From contig NW_004450466.1 of assembly GCF_000321225.1 (NCBI RefSeq), positions 318,185 through 382,184 on the forward strand: a stretch of 64,000 bases of DNA, in the 5' to 3' direction. Every line of letters starts with the position of its first letter. Position 1 is the first letter of the stretch. Shown here in pieces: positions 37,506-49,090 of this stretch. The position numbers and the translations under genes are program-made. A model generated the notes under the pieces. It searched no databases. It saw nothing but the letters and a program-made list of their open reading frames with translations, and was not told the origin of the DNA. The DNA comes from Odobenus rosmarus divergens (lineage: Eukaryota; Chordata; Mammalia; Carnivora; Odobenidae).

Positions 37506-37626
37506 TTTTTAATTGAGATATAATTGACATAACATTTGTTTAAGATGTACAACATAATGATTTGATATTTGCATATATTGTGAAATGATCACAGTAAGTC
37601 TAGTTAACATCTATCACCACACATTT
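37506..37626 (-). mobile_element. Old L1 3' end, antisense
   Basis: AATTGAGATATAATTGACAT, ATGATTTGATATTTGCATAT and TGAAATGATCACAGTAAGTC match the complement of an old L1 3'UTR, as at 16713. Confidence 0.8.
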
Positions 37627-38282
37627 TTGATAAGAATTCTTATGATTCTAAAAGGCAAACTTGTCAAGGACATTATTAGAAGGTCCTAAAGCATTCCTGT
37701 ATCCCATTGAATTTTATTTAATTCTGGCCTTTGTTTTCTTTTTTGTTACTATCTGATAGCTGCTTCAGATTTGATTTCCCACAACCCCTATTTCAGTATC
37801 ATAGGTCTGTAAGCTAATCTGTTGACAATAGTTTTATATTCATTGCTTACATTTTTGAATCATGTGAAGATGTGGACTGAGCAACCTTTGTTAAGATGCT
37901 GATGTCAACAGTAGGAGAACTTCAAAAACAAGAATACTGGGAAGAATAGTTTGTATTTTATCCCTCATGTCTCTGTATTTCAGATCAGTTTTTTACTATC
38001 AGGTGCTTCTTGCATTTAAAATTTTTCAGTCATCTGGAATTATTGGAAATACAGTGTCTTACTGTTCGGAAAGGATTTACCTGCCACTTCTTTGTTTATT
38101 TCCCTGCTGAGTAACTTTAAGGTATAGAAATACTTTTGAATACTAGAGCTTGGTCTTATCAATTTTTGTTGAAAGGCAAAGAAAGAAAAACATATATCTA
38201 GCATATTTAGCATGTGTAGATTTAGAGTTGATTTTCTCTTAGACTATTCATACAAACATCATAGTAATACCAGTGGCCCCAG

Positions 38283-38400
38283 GGGGCCTCCTGGGGAGTC
38301 TTGTTAAAATGCAGATTTTGATATAGCATGTCTGGGTGGAGCCTAAGATTTTGCATTTCTAACAAGGTCTCAGGTGATGCCAATGTTGTTGGACCCCAGA
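38283..38400 (+). mobile_element. MER5A-like fragment
   Basis: TCTTGTTAAAATGCAGATTT, TGTCTGGGTGGAGCCTAAGA and TTTGCATTTCTAACAAGGTC. Confidence 0.75.
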
Positions 38401-38416
38401 TTACACTTAAATGTGT

Positions 38417-38632
38417 TGGGTTTTTGTTGTTGTTGTTTTATTTACTTATTTTTAAGATTTTATTTATTAGAGAGTGAGTGAGCATGAGCAGGGGGCGAGG
38501 AAGGACAGAGGGAGAGGGAGAAGCAGACTCCCCAATGAGCAGGGAGCCCGATGTGGGGCTTGATTCCAGAACCCTGAGATCATGACCTGAGCCAAAGGCA
38601 GACACTTAACTGACTGAGCTTACCCAGGCATC
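38417..38632 (-). mobile_element. Can-SINE
   Basis: Antisense; TACACTTAAATGT on the left and TATACTTAAATGT on the right are the imperfect target duplication. Confidence 0.9.
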
Positions 38633-38905
38633 CTATACTTAAATGTTTTTGACTTAATTTTAAACTGAACAGAAAAGTTGGAGAATTCCTTCATCCAGAT
38701 TCCTCAAATAACATTTTACTGAATTTACCCATTTTCTCTCTCCCTTTCTTTCCTTCTATAATTTTCTAAACTTTTAAGTTATATACGTAAGGGGCACCTG
38801 GCAATACATAATGCTTTTATCCCTAAGTAGTTTAACAGAACTAAAAAAAATAGAATATTTCCTAAAAAATAGAACATTCTCCTACATAACAATAGGGCAG
38901 TTATT

Positions 38906-39113
38906 TTTTTTTATTTTTTTATTTTTTAAAGATTTTATTTATTCATTTGCGAGAGAGACAGAGAGAGAACAAGCGGGGGGAGAGGCAGAGGCAGAGGGAG
39001 AAGCAGACTCCCTGCTGAGCAAGGAGCCCGATGCGGGACTCGATCCCAGGACCCTGGGATCATGACCTGAGCCGAAGGCAGACGCTTAACCATCTGAGCC
39101 ACCCAGGTGCCCC
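38906..39113 (-). mobile_element. Can-SINE (left arm of a head-to-head pair)
   Basis: Antisense, ending GGTGCCCC, little diverged. AATAGGGCAGTTATT / ATAGTGCAGTTATT flank it. Confidence 0.95.
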
Positions 39114-39200
39114 ATAGTGCAGTTATTAAAGTCAAGAAATTAGCATTGATATAGTATTATCATCTAATCTCAGACCTGTGTAAGAATAGTACATGCCCTG

Positions 39201-39399
39201 GGGCACCTGGGTGGCTCAGTCGTTGGGCGTTTGCCTTCGGCTTGGGTCGTGATCCCAGGGTGCTGGGATCGAGCCCAGTGTCGGGCTCCCAGCTCAGCGG
39301 GAAACCTGCTTCTCCCTCTCCCACTCACCCTGCTTGTGTTCCCTCTCTTGCTGTGTCTCTCTCTGTCAAATAAATAAAATCTCAAAAAAAAAAAAAAAA
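39201..39399 (+). mobile_element. Can-SINE (right arm of a head-to-head pair) with TSD
   Basis: Head GGGGCACCTGGGTGGCTCAG and tail CAAATAAATAAAATCTC. The 18-bp duplication AGAATAGTACATGCCCTG (39183-39200) recurs with one mismatch at 39400-39417. Confidence 0.96.
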
Positions 39400-39417
39400 A
39401 GAATAGTACATTCCCTG

Positions 39418-40594
39418 TCTCTTTGAAATTTTAATAGTTTGCGAGTTTTTATATTTCATGACATTGATAGTTTTGAAGAGTATGTTTCAAGCATTTGGTA
39501 TAAAATCCCTTAATTAGCTTTTGTCTGATGCTGCCTCAAGATTAGATTTGGGTATTTTACATTTGGTAGGAGTACTGTAGATGTGATGCTGAGTTCTTAT
39601 CATTGTGTCCTGCCAGGAGGCATGTGCTATCCATTGGGGTCGTATTACCGGCCATGTTAACTTTGATCATTGATTAAGGTGGTAGGTTTCTTCACTGTAC
39701 AGTTAGTATTTTATCCTTTGTAATTAGTAAGTATATTGTGGGGAGATATTTTAAGATTATGTGAATATCCTGCTCTTCTTCAGAGCCATAGAATGTAAGA
39801 AGTTAGATTGGGAGTGTGTGCCCACACAACCCCCACAGGGGCCGCTGAGCACTTAAAATGTGGTTAGTCTGAATCCAGATTTGCGGTAAATGTAAAGTAC
39901 ATGATTTTTGAGGACTTCATATGAAAACATGAATAAGATAACCTCGGTTAATTTTTATATTATGTTGAAATGACAGTATTTTGGATATATTGGGTTAGAC
40001 AAAAATCTGTTATTAGATTTTGACCTGTTCCTTATTTTTTACTGTGGCTGCCAGAAAACTTAAAATTATGTATGTGGTTTGTCTTAGTGCTGGTATAGAT
40101 TCTAGAGTGTATTTGGATTCAGCTTCTCTACACATTTCCCAGAACAGTTGGATTTTAGTGGTTGGGAACATGTTAAAATGATTGGTTCAATCTACCAATA
40201 TTCATCATGTGCAGATCATATCCCAGACACTTGAAGAAATAGTATTTATGCCCAGAATGGTGCTTTTATTAACGGAGAGGACAAACTAAGAAGGGATAAG
40301 TTGCCATTAGTTCCGATTCTCTGTAAGGTTTGAAAAGCATTGGGCTGGTTTAAAGTAGAAAGAATATTTAGTAGCAGTAAGGGCTTTTGTCAAATAAAAA
40401 TAGAGATATATTTGCTAAAGATAAACAGTGATGTCAGCCAAGAGTATTTACCTTCTTCAGCTGTTTTAGTAGGGATTGTTTTTGCAATGAGTTTTTCATT
40501 TAATCCATTTCTAAATGAGAATAAAGGGGAGTGATCGTTAAATCTCTTCTTGGATGTGCAAAAATTTGCTAACTCTTACGAATTTTTTTTGTAG
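39418..40594. other. RSL24D1 intron 3, distal part
   Basis: Nothing recognised. It ends in the T-rich acceptor AATTTTTTTTGTAG. Confidence 0.45.
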
Positions 40595-40658
40595 TTGATG
40601 CAATGAAGAGAGTTGAAGAGATCAAACAGAAGCGCCAAGCTAAATTTATAATGAACAG
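40595..40658 (+). CDS. RSL24D1: RSL24D1 coding exon 4 (residues 90-111)
   Basis: Two bases complete Ile90, then [20 protein letters not shown] and two bases of Arg111. Acceptor TTTTGTAG, donor GTATGAATG. This is the basic, helix-forming part of the carboxy-terminal extension that distinguishes the assembly factor from mature eL24. Confidence 0.97.
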
Positions 40659-41749
40659 GTATGAATGAATATATGTATCAAGTAACTTTTGGAAAAATAA
40701 TTACTGGTAGAGATCCAGAGATTTTTTTTTTCCACTTTCTGTTTTCACATAACCTCAGAAAATTAAAGGAATTAAGAATAGTATAAAGAACTTTTGTATA
40801 TTCTTTACTGTATCCTTATCTCTATAGTAAGTTGAAGACATGATGCCCTTTTCCTGAGTATTTTTCAGCGTATATATTCTAAAAATAAGAGCATGCTCTT
40901 ATATAACTATAGTTAACCAGAATCGGGAAATTAACATTGAACAATACTATTATATAACCTACAGACCTTAGATTTCACCAGTTCCAGGCATTTTCTTTAT
41001 AGCAACAGAAAATCCTGGATCTTGCATTGCATTTAGTGGTTATATCTCCTCAAGCTATTTTAATCTGGACACTTTCTCATCTTTGTCTTATATGACATTG
41101 ACATTTTTGAAGAGTACGGGTCAGTTATTTTATAGAATGTTCCTTAGTTTGTGTTTGTCTAATGTTTCCTCATGATTAGATTCAGGTTAGGTATTTTGGC
41201 CAGAATATCATAGAAATGATACATAAGAAGGACATACATATTAGGAGGCACATGTTGTCCTGAGTGACTGATCAGTTGGTTAAGGGGTATCTGTTAGTTT
41301 TCTCCATTGGAAAGTTTTTTCCCTCCTTTTTAATCGTATCTTAGGGGAAATACTTTGACACTCTGTACAAAGAGTCCCTTATTTCTCAAACTGGTGCCTA
41401 CTGATGTTAACATCCAGTAGAGTCTTGTCTGAATCTGTTACTATATTGTTGCCAAGTGGTGATTTTTCTAATTCAATAATTTCTTTTACACTTATTAGTT
41501 GGCTTTCCCATATAAAAGAACTTTTCCCTTTTCCAATTTCAGAATGTATTCCTTTATTAATTATTCATATATCTGTGTGTATTCAATTATTTATCATTAT
41601 TTTGATGTTCTAAGTGCCTCACATTGGCCAGTGGGAGTTCCTTCAGGCAGGCTTCCATGTCTTTTTGACAACCTCATCTTTTTTGGGATGCTTTCTTGCT
41701 TTATGGCTAACAACATGTGGCCTCATCTTGTACTTCTCTGGCCCCAGCC
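40659..41749. other. RSL24D1 intron 4, nothing recognised before the SINE
   Basis: AT-rich. A few open frames near 41404-41780 run into the SINE and are not plausible exons. Confidence 0.45.
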
Positions 41750-41760
41750 TAGAATTGGTT

Positions 41761-41957
41761 CTTTTTTTTTTTTTTTTTAAAGATTTTCTTTATTTGATAG
41801 AGACAATGAGAGAGGGAACACAAGCAGGGGGAGTGGGAGAGGGAGAAGCAGGCTTCCCGGTGAGCAGGGAGCCTGATGCGGGGCTCGATCCCAGCACCCT
41901 GGGATCATGACCTGAGCTGAAGGCAAATGCCCAATGACTGAACCACCCAGGCGCCCC
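41761..41957 (-). mobile_element. Can-SINE with perfect TSD
   Basis: Antisense, ending GGCGCCCC. TAGAATTGGTT flanks it at 41750-41760 and 41958-41968. Confidence 0.96.
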
Positions 41958-41968
41958 TAGAATTGGTT

Positions 41969-42531
41969 ATTTCTTTAAAGTAGAGTTACTTATTTTTGAT
42001 CTCATCACTACTTAAGTGTGTCATAGAAAAGCATGTGCAAACAGCTTTCTGGCTTTAAAAAAAATGAAGTATTACAAAAAGGGAGCCTAAATGTTTGGGA
42101 AAGACTGTTAGCATGTTTGTCTAAAATGAATGTCTTATATGTTTTGTGTTCTTACAATTACTGACTTAAAAAAATTAGGTAACACAGTGTATTCTCCGTT
42201 TGAGGAGAAAAACATCTAGGCACTTTAGCAATTAGAGATTTACACTATATTTGTATAATAGACATTGATGTCTGAGATTTCTTTCCTTCAATCACATTTC
42301 TTCATTCAGCAAATATATATTAATCTCCACATTATTCCCAACTAAGTTAGGGATACAATGAGTAAGTTGGTAGTGTAGAAATCCTATTTTGTTAAGCTTA
42401 TTAGGAACTAGAAAATAATTTTGAGTTCTCATTGCTCATCTATGTGGCTAATAAAATTTATTTTTATAAATTATGAATTAATGTCTTTTAAAGAAGTTAA
42501 AGTAACTGAAAATTTGGCTTTGATATCCTAG
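41969..42531. other. RSL24D1 intron 4, distal part
   Basis: Nothing recognised; ends in acceptor TTTGATATCCTAG. Confidence 0.45.
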
Positions 42532-42617
42532 ATTAAAGAAAAATAAAGAATTACAGAAAGTTCAGGACATCAAAGAAGTCAAGCAAAACATTCATCTTAT
42601 CCGGGCCCCTCTTGCAG
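42532..42617 (+). CDS. RSL24D1: RSL24D1 coding exon 5 (residues 111-140)
   Basis: One base completes Arg111, then [20 protein letters not shown] and HLIRAPLA with the first base of Gly140. Acceptor ATCCTAG, donor GTAAGTACA. The lysine-rich helix followed by [10 protein letters not shown] is strongly conserved in RSL24D1/Rlp24. Confidence 0.97.
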
Positions 42618-42934
42618 GTAAGTACATTACACAGGAGTTCTCTTTCAGTAGAGAGCTGAAAAATCTACATTGTTGTTGTCTATGTAAATGCGTATCAGTC
42701 AACTTTTTATGGGTATTTTTTTATGTAAATACCTCATTTATGATATGACTTGGTTTTTAAAAATATGATTTATACAGTGTATTTCCCAGTTCCAATTTTA
42801 TTGCATATGGTGTTTCTTTTCCCCCTTCATAAAATCATATTCCATAAGCTAGTCATAAAGATTCGAGTAATAATTTCATAGATTTTGCTTCATACTTGTT
42901 TTTATTAAGAACAGTGTTTTGTAGGAGTGGTTTT

Positions 42935-43077
42935 CTAACTTTGGTTGGAATGGGAATTACTTGGGGAATTTAGTATAAATACAGAGGCCCAGGCCTATTG
43001 AGTCTGAGCTTTGGTTCCTTAGTAGCTCTCTGGGTTCTGATACTGATTTTGTTACTCAAGTTTGAGAACTGCTGTTT
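42935..43077 (+). mobile_element. MER5-like fragment
   Basis: GTGGTTTTCTAACTTTGGTT, TACTTGGGGAATTTAGTATA and a terminal CAAGTTTGAGAACTGCTG resemble both MER5 ends; the interior is diverged. Confidence 0.6.
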
Positions 43078-43514
43078 TGTATTAAAACCTTTTTTGTGTG
43101 TTTATGTAACTTGCCTGTAGTCACCCATTTGGGTAGTTGTTTGTGTGCATAGTTTCTTTTGTGAGGTGCTGGAAAACCAGTTTTCTACTCAGCTGGCACC
43201 GGACACCATCTGTTACATAATTTACTTATGCAGATTACCTGAAGGGAGAGAAATTTTGGTGAGATTTAGTTGAAGAGTTGATTCCTGAATGATTCCATGC
43301 CTAAACTTGAATAAAGGTCAAATTCTGAAACTGCACATTGAATAGATTTATGTAAAAGTCTGAAATAGGTTAATTTCTGTACCAAATTTTATTAAAACAA
43401 AAATAGGCAAAATCCTGGATTATTTCATAATTTCATAATTTCATGTATAGGCGGTAATGAACTGACCCCCAAAAAACAGGAATGAACCATTATTTAACTT
43501 TTTAGGTAACCCTC

Positions 43515-43725
43515 TGAGGGGAGGTAATCCAGAGGGCCAGGGTTCCAATCCTAGCTCTTTTGACTTACTGGGCTTACTTAGTGATTTGGTACAATTTCAT
43601 CTTTCTCTGGGTCTCCGTTCTCTCATATTTAAAATGCAGGTTGTTAGGAGGGTGAAGTGAACAAATGTGTATGGAATGCTTACTTTATGCATGGCATATT
43701 GTAAGACCTGTGTAAGTTTAGTTAC
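43515..43725 (+). repeat. MIR
   Basis: AGGGTTCCAATCCTAGCTCT, TACAATTTCATCTTTCTCTG and GAATGCTTACTTTATGCATG follow the sense MIR. Confidence 0.65.
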
Positions 43726-43836
43726 TATTCTTAAATTTCTTAGAAATGGTTATTTTAGAACATCTAAGATCCTTTATAAAGCGTTGATATGAGTTTGGCA
43801 AGGTCACATTGATAGTTTTGTTTTTTTTTTTTTAAG

Positions 43837-43910
43837 GCAAAGGAAAGCAGCTGGAAGAAAAAATGGTGCAGAAATTACAACAGGATGTGGACATGGAAGA
43901 TATTTCTTAA
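43837..43910 (+). CDS. RSL24D1: RSL24D1 last coding exon 6 (residues 140-163) with stop
   Basis: Two bases complete Gly140, then KGKQLEEKMVQKLQQDVDME and DIS, with TAA at 43908-43910. The acceptor is a 14-T tract ending TTTAAG. The acidic tail DVDMED is a family trait; the last two residues (IS) differ from the human AP ending, which is a terminal change of no obvious consequence. The six exons sum to 492 nt, so the gene is intact and 163 codons long, not a processed pseudogene. Confidence 0.97.
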
Positions 43911-44275
43911 AAATCTCACTAACTTTATAAGTGTATTTGAAAATCTCTTTAGGAGACTAAGAACTTCTGAATTATCAATTTATATCTTAAGTAAGGTCAC
44001 TCAAATGAAAGGTAATTAAAAATGCATCTCTCCTACATTGCTCTCTGTAAAACATTATCCATATTATGGATGTTAGATTGCATCTCCATCGTTAAACCTT
44101 CACTGAGAGTTTACATTTATGTAAGTCATGCAAATTCTCTTTGTAAATACAGACTGAAGTGTGGACATAAACCGGTCCTGCCATTTGGATAGTGGCACTA
44201 GGCAGATTTATGTGTGAACTAACAACAAAAATTCATGGCTAGCAATATGTAAAATAAATTTTCTTTGCGGTAAAA
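43911..44275 (+). other. RSL24D1: RSL24D1 3'UTR
   Basis: Short non-coding tail with an AATAAA at 44253-44258 followed by a T/G-richer stretch (TTTTCTTTGCGG), a reasonable polyadenylation signal. Other signals further right cannot be excluded. Confidence 0.6.
44253..44258 (+). terminator. RSL24D1: RSL24D1 polyadenylation signal AATAAA
   Basis: First canonical hexamer after the stop codon, 342 bp downstream. Confidence 0.6.
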
Positions 44276-45721
44276 TATTCCCTGTATTATTATTATAGAA
44301 AGGGGGCTTACAACAAAGAACTAAACCTGTATGATAATTAGCTGCAAGTAATCTTTTCATTTGTTTTGGTTTCTTAGCGTCTTAGAAGAACATATTGGCC
44401 TCACATATTGAAACCTAATTAATTATGTTGGACTGTTTTCACCTGCGCTGTTTTGATAGGCAGCTCTTAATGTTGGGGGTGAGAGCTGAATAGTGTGCTC
44501 CTGAAATGGCACTATCATATACTTTCTACTTTGGAGAATACTTAATTCTGAGATTCCTGATTGATAGAACCAGATATATTTTTCCAGCATAGCAATGATT
44601 TAGAAGCAAAGGAATTGCAGTGCCTTTTAAGATAGGTTGTGTGGTTTTCTTTTATAAAGCTCCTAATTGTTTTTCGAAAATAGAATTTATGGTTTTAGCA
44701 TCACAAATTTGCACATAAGATCCTTTTTTCTAAAGTAAGTAACTACAAGTTACTAAAAAAAGTATTAATTAGTGGGAAGAAAATAACCCCCTCCCACATA
44801 CTACTGAAGCAGGAGATACATTTTTAATTAAAAATATGTACTGAATGTTTAATGTTTTTATATTTCTACATTATTTGCAACTTTAAGGGTCAGAAGTAAC
44901 TCAGTTTTTTTATATTTTTTGAGGACAGAACTTAGAATAAATTATAATCTTAGGGTTATAAAATTATAAAGAAATGACTAAATTTTTATTTCAGTATTAG
45001 TGAAAAAGTGACTGATCACTGAATTCCAGTGTGGCTTTTGCCTTTGTGTTCTTATTTGTAAAATATAGCTCATTTGTAAACAACTTTATTGATAAAACAA
45101 TTAGGAGAAATGATATATGAAACCAAAGACATTTGTTAAATTACTTGAAGTTTTCACTCCATAGATTTAATTTTGCTTTAATAGAAACATGTTTAAGATT
45201 ACCTACTGTTAGCAGATTTCCTACCTTGTTAGTTAGCAAGCTATTACCTTGAGACCATCAATTTGGGAAATTGAGCTAAAAGGAAGAACTGACATTGCAT
45301 CTCAGGTTTGACATCCGGAGAGTTCTCTTAAATGTCAGGAATTCATAGTATTTTGAGACCCCCCCCAGATAGCATCATAAACTATATGGATGCAGATGCC
45401 ACAGTGTTACCCCTGCAGCCCTCTAAACTTGGTTTTGAGACCAAAAGGGACTGACTTGTCCCTTTAAAATGTTGCCTGAGAAGTGGCATGGTACAATGGT
45501 ATTGTTTCTATTTGTCTGATTGAGACCTCTGCTGGGCAGTTAGTGTAACACAAAAGCATAAAATTTTCCAGGCACTTTTATATTCTCTAGTTGCTCTAGG
45601 GTAATAAAGCACTGGAAGTCATAGAAAAGAAGTTCCTTACACATTTGCCTTACAAAACCCTGTAGGGTAGCAGAAAAAAACATTAAGAAAAAACATTAAG
45701 CAGAAAAAAACAAAAAAACAT
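44276..45721. other. Downstream intergenic DNA, nothing recognised
   Basis: AT-rich, with no gene. Near 45670-45715 an ACATTAAG-containing A-rich unit is repeated. Confidence 0.45.
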
Positions 45722-45815
45722 TGGCTGCTTAAGTCAATACAGCAAGCAACTCATCATGTTGGGGTTGTGAGTTCTGCCCCACCTTGGGTTAGAGTATACT
45801 TAAAACTTACTAAAT
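45722..45815 (+). mobile_element. Old, degenerate tRNA-type SINE
   Basis: TGGCTGCTTAAGTCAATACA, GGTTGTGAGTTCTGCCCCAC and TTAGAGTATACTTAAAAC resemble the short tRNA-Lys SINE seen better preserved at 63177-63288. Confidence 0.6.
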
Positions 45816-45884
45816 CTCATTTCTTAAAAATAGAAAACCTTGAAAGATTTTATCTTGTAGAAAGAAGTTCCATAAGGACTGGCC

Positions 45885-46240
45885 CATTTCCTAACATCCT
45901 GTGAAGTAGCACTCTCTTTTTATAGATGCTAAAATTTTTAGGTAACTTGCCTCTTTATCACACAGAAGATGGAGGAGGTAGCAATTTGTATTCATCCAAG
46001 TGCTTGTGTCTAGAAGGGATTTATCCAGAGCCTTAGATCCGGTCTTCACAAGTCCTGCTGATGGCTGTGAGAGAGGACTGTAAGTTACTTGAGTTTTCTC
46101 AGCTTGACTGTGCCTTGATTTCTTCATTGGAAAAATGGAAATGATAATATGACTAACCTCAGGATTGTTTATGAGAATCCAATTAGGTGATACATGAAAA
46201 TAATCATATCAAGGCCACTACCATAGTGGCTGGTGTTAAA
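45885..46240. repeat. MIR fragments (two, opposite strands)
   Basis: 45890-45970 looks antisense (CCTGTGAAGTAGCACTCTCT, TTTTATAGATGCTAAAAT). 46095-46215 looks sense (TTGATTTCTTCATTGGAAAA, TGAGAATCCAATTAGGTGAT). Confidence 0.55.
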
Positions 46241-46829
46241 ATGTTAGCTGTTAGGATTGGCTATGTGACCACACAAAACTCACTCACAGCAATGGGCTTT
46301 GCCTCGGGACAAAGGTGGAGGATAATAGTGTTTGGGGATAGATATGGCTAAATTGAATTGTAGACTAAGTGCACTGCAGACAGGGTTGCATAGGGTTTAA
46401 AATGGTAGTTTTAGCTTTTAATGTCACTTAGAAAATTCACTTATTAAGAGGATCTTACTCCCCATTCTGTTATGAAGATTGGGAGGGGCAATACATTTCC
46501 CCTTTGTCAGCTAGTAGTTTAAACAGTGAATTGTCACCCATAATTTTAAGGGCTAATTTATATAAGGGAACTTATTTTTCCCCTTGTCCCTTAGCTTACA
46601 CTTTAAATGGAGATTGAAAAAAGACATCAGACTCTAATTACAAAGATTTATAGTGTAAATTCTAATACCAAATGAAGACTACTGCCTTGTAAAAATTAAC
46701 ACTGTAGCCTGCTGAATTAAGTGTTGGTAAGGGGGAAAATTGGTATCAAAAAAAGAGAGAACCCAATTTCAAAGTCTGTAGGAAGAATTTTCCAAAAATC
46801 AAGTCTTTTATTTATATGTAACAACATTG
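46241..46829. other. Intergenic, nothing recognised
   Basis: No recognised gene or repeat. Confidence 0.4.
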
Positions 46830-46843
46830 AAAAGGTAACTCAA

Positions 46844-47044
46844 GGGGCGCCTGGGTGGCTCAGTTGGTTAAGCGACTGCCTTCGGCTCAGGTCATGATCC
46901 TGGAGTCCCAGGATCGAGTCCCACATCGGGCTCCCTGCTCGGCAGGGAGTCTGCTTCTCCCTCGGACCCTCCCTCCTCTCATGTGCTCTCTCTCTCTCAT
47001 TCTCTCTCTCAAATAAATAAAATCTTTAAAAAAAAAAAAAAAAA
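46844..47044 (+). mobile_element. Can-SINE, young, with perfect TSD
   Basis: Head GGGGCGCCTGGGTGGCTCAG, clean tail AAATAAATAAAATCTTT and A tract. GAAAAGGTAACTCAA (15 bp, less one terminal base on the left) flanks it at 46829-46843 and 47045-47059. Confidence 0.96.
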
Positions 47045-47059
47045 GAAAAGGTAACTCAA

Positions 47060-48240
47060 ATTTTGCCCTGCATGTCTTTATATTGAATATCAGTTAGCCT
47101 CATGTTGATTTAAATCATTTGTGTCTGTTGATGAATTTCTTTTTAAGGAACTGACCTTTTCTTAAGAATGTATTCTTATGTTCTGAATGTAAAAATCTCT
47201 ACCTTCTGGTGCCACTTACTTAAGCCTCTGGTTTAAACTGTTATGCTCCAAAATTTTCCCTGGCTCTTTTATCTTAATTGAAGCCATCATGTGGGGATTG
47301 AAGGTGATATTTCTGCTGCATAACCTTCCCTATGGTACCAGTTACTGGATGTTATTCTTTAGCCTATCATTGATTCTGTGGCTACCCTGTGATCTTGCCA
47401 GTAGATTCCTTTTTCAACGGTTGTAATCAAAAATCTTGACTAATATCTCCATCCTGTTCAGCAGCAAACCCAGGCAGCCCACTACTATCATAATCTCCAA
47501 GGGCACAGGGTTGGTTATCTTATCCCCGGCACATATTAGGTACCTGGTGCATGGAAGATGCTCGGTAAGTGTGACTAAATGGAAAACAAGTGTGTAGCCA
47601 TATGCTAGCTTTACTGGAGTTCATTTTTTAAATAACCAGTAACTTGAAAGATATAAAGAATAAATTACCAGCAGTGAGCTACATTAATGACTTCAGCATT
47701 AGTCAAATCTGCATTGTTGGGAGGACTTGGTGAAAAGCAATGTTTGCCTTAGGTTGCATACCAGATTTTGTTTATGTCTACTTGTTTAGTGGTGATAGAT
47801 CAACCTGCATTTCTGGGTTTGGCTGGTGCATTTACATGTTAAGAAATCCCAGGAAGGATTGAGCATAAGCTGTTATGGCAGGGTTCTTAAAGAAGTTTTG
47901 CCTGTAACTTGCTTTGCTGTTGGAGGAAATACTTTACTTCAGGAGCCACAAGAGTATAAAAATAGAAATAAGGACCATGAATTGGGAAGAATTCGTTACT
48001 ACTTTAAGAGTACCGCTCCAAAGAATGTTAACAAACCAAAAATCCAAGGGACAGGTTCTTTAGTATTTTTGAGGAACTCAGTTTTCAATTCTTTTAAATG
48101 CGTGCTTTAATATATCACAATAAAGTGATATATGTTTAGTTTGCTGCCAAGCCATGCACGCCTAGGAACACCAATGAAAAGTATGCCTTTCTGGTCTGAG
48201 TTACTCTACACAATTTTCTAGTGTATATCTAATGAGACAT
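47060..48240. other. Intergenic; one 94-codon open frame of unknown nature
   Basis: A plus-strand frame at 47826-48110 is open for 94 codons and stops 8 bp before an AATAAA at 48119-48124. I recognise no family. There is no poly-A tail or target duplication to show a retrocopy. A short MIR-like piece (GGCACATATTAGGTACCTGG) lies near 47528-47580. Confidence 0.35.
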
Positions 48241-48248
48241 ATATTTCC

Positions 48249-48440
48249 TTTTTTTTTTTTTTTTAAAGATTTGTTTTAGAGTGCACCTAAGCAGGGGGAG
48301 AGGGAGAGACAGAATCCTCAAGCAGACTCCCTGCTGAGTGTGGAGCCCAATGTGGGGCTCGACCCCAGGACCCTGAGATCATGACCTGAGCCAAAATCAA
48401 GAATCAGACGCTTAACTGACTGAGCCACCCAGGTGCCCCC
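48249..48440 (-). mobile_element. Can-SINE, older subfamily
   Basis: Antisense, ending GGTGCCCCC, with the AAAATCAAGAATCAGACG variant. ATATTTCC flanks it at 48241-48248 and 48441-48448. Confidence 0.92.
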
Positions 48441-48448
48441 ATATTTCC

Positions 48449-48859
48449 TCTTTTTTGAAAGCAAGGAATGCAGTGTAGGGAGTGAGCAAGTTTAAAAATG
48501 GCCCACCTGAATAAAAAGATTTGCCATTCAAAAGGATAATACAACATACTCACGTTTTGTTAAAGTATAGGTGTCTACCTTGCATTGTTCTCTTCAGTGT
48601 TCTGATTCTTCATACTGCCAAACACCAGAGCTAAATAGCTTTTGACTTTGTAGTAATACAATTCCCCCTATTTCTTAGAACATACACAAGAACTAACAGA
48701 AAATACATTAGAAGAATATAAAATGGAAATAAAAATTGTGCAGGAGAATACATCTCAAAGGAGAAAATATGCAGGTCACAACCTCTTAGTACCATTGCTC
48801 ACACATTTGCAAACATGTAGTACCACCTAGTTCCAGAATTGTGAGAATCTAGTGCCAGT
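48449..48859. other. Intergenic, nothing recognised
   Basis: No recognised gene or repeat. Confidence 0.4.
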
Positions 48860-49090
48860 TATTATTATAGCCAGGGACATTGCATATAATATCTTAGAAT
48901 ATTCACAACCTTTTAAGTCAGTCATTTTGCAGATGCGGAACATGAGGTTAAAAGAAATTGAATAGCTTGATCCATGTCACAACTAGCAGAGCTTAGAATT
49001 AAGCTCAGTCTGTCTGACTCACTAATTGATATTCTAAACGGCATCTAGTATGATGCCTGGCACAGAGTTGGTGCTCAATATATATTTATT
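48860..49090. repeat. MIR fragments
   Basis: 48860-49015 is antisense (CATTTTGCAGATGCGGAACA, TGTCACAACTAGCAGAGCTT). 49040-49090 is the sense MIR end (GATGCCTGGCACAGAGTTGG, TGCTCAATATATATTTATT). Confidence 0.7.
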
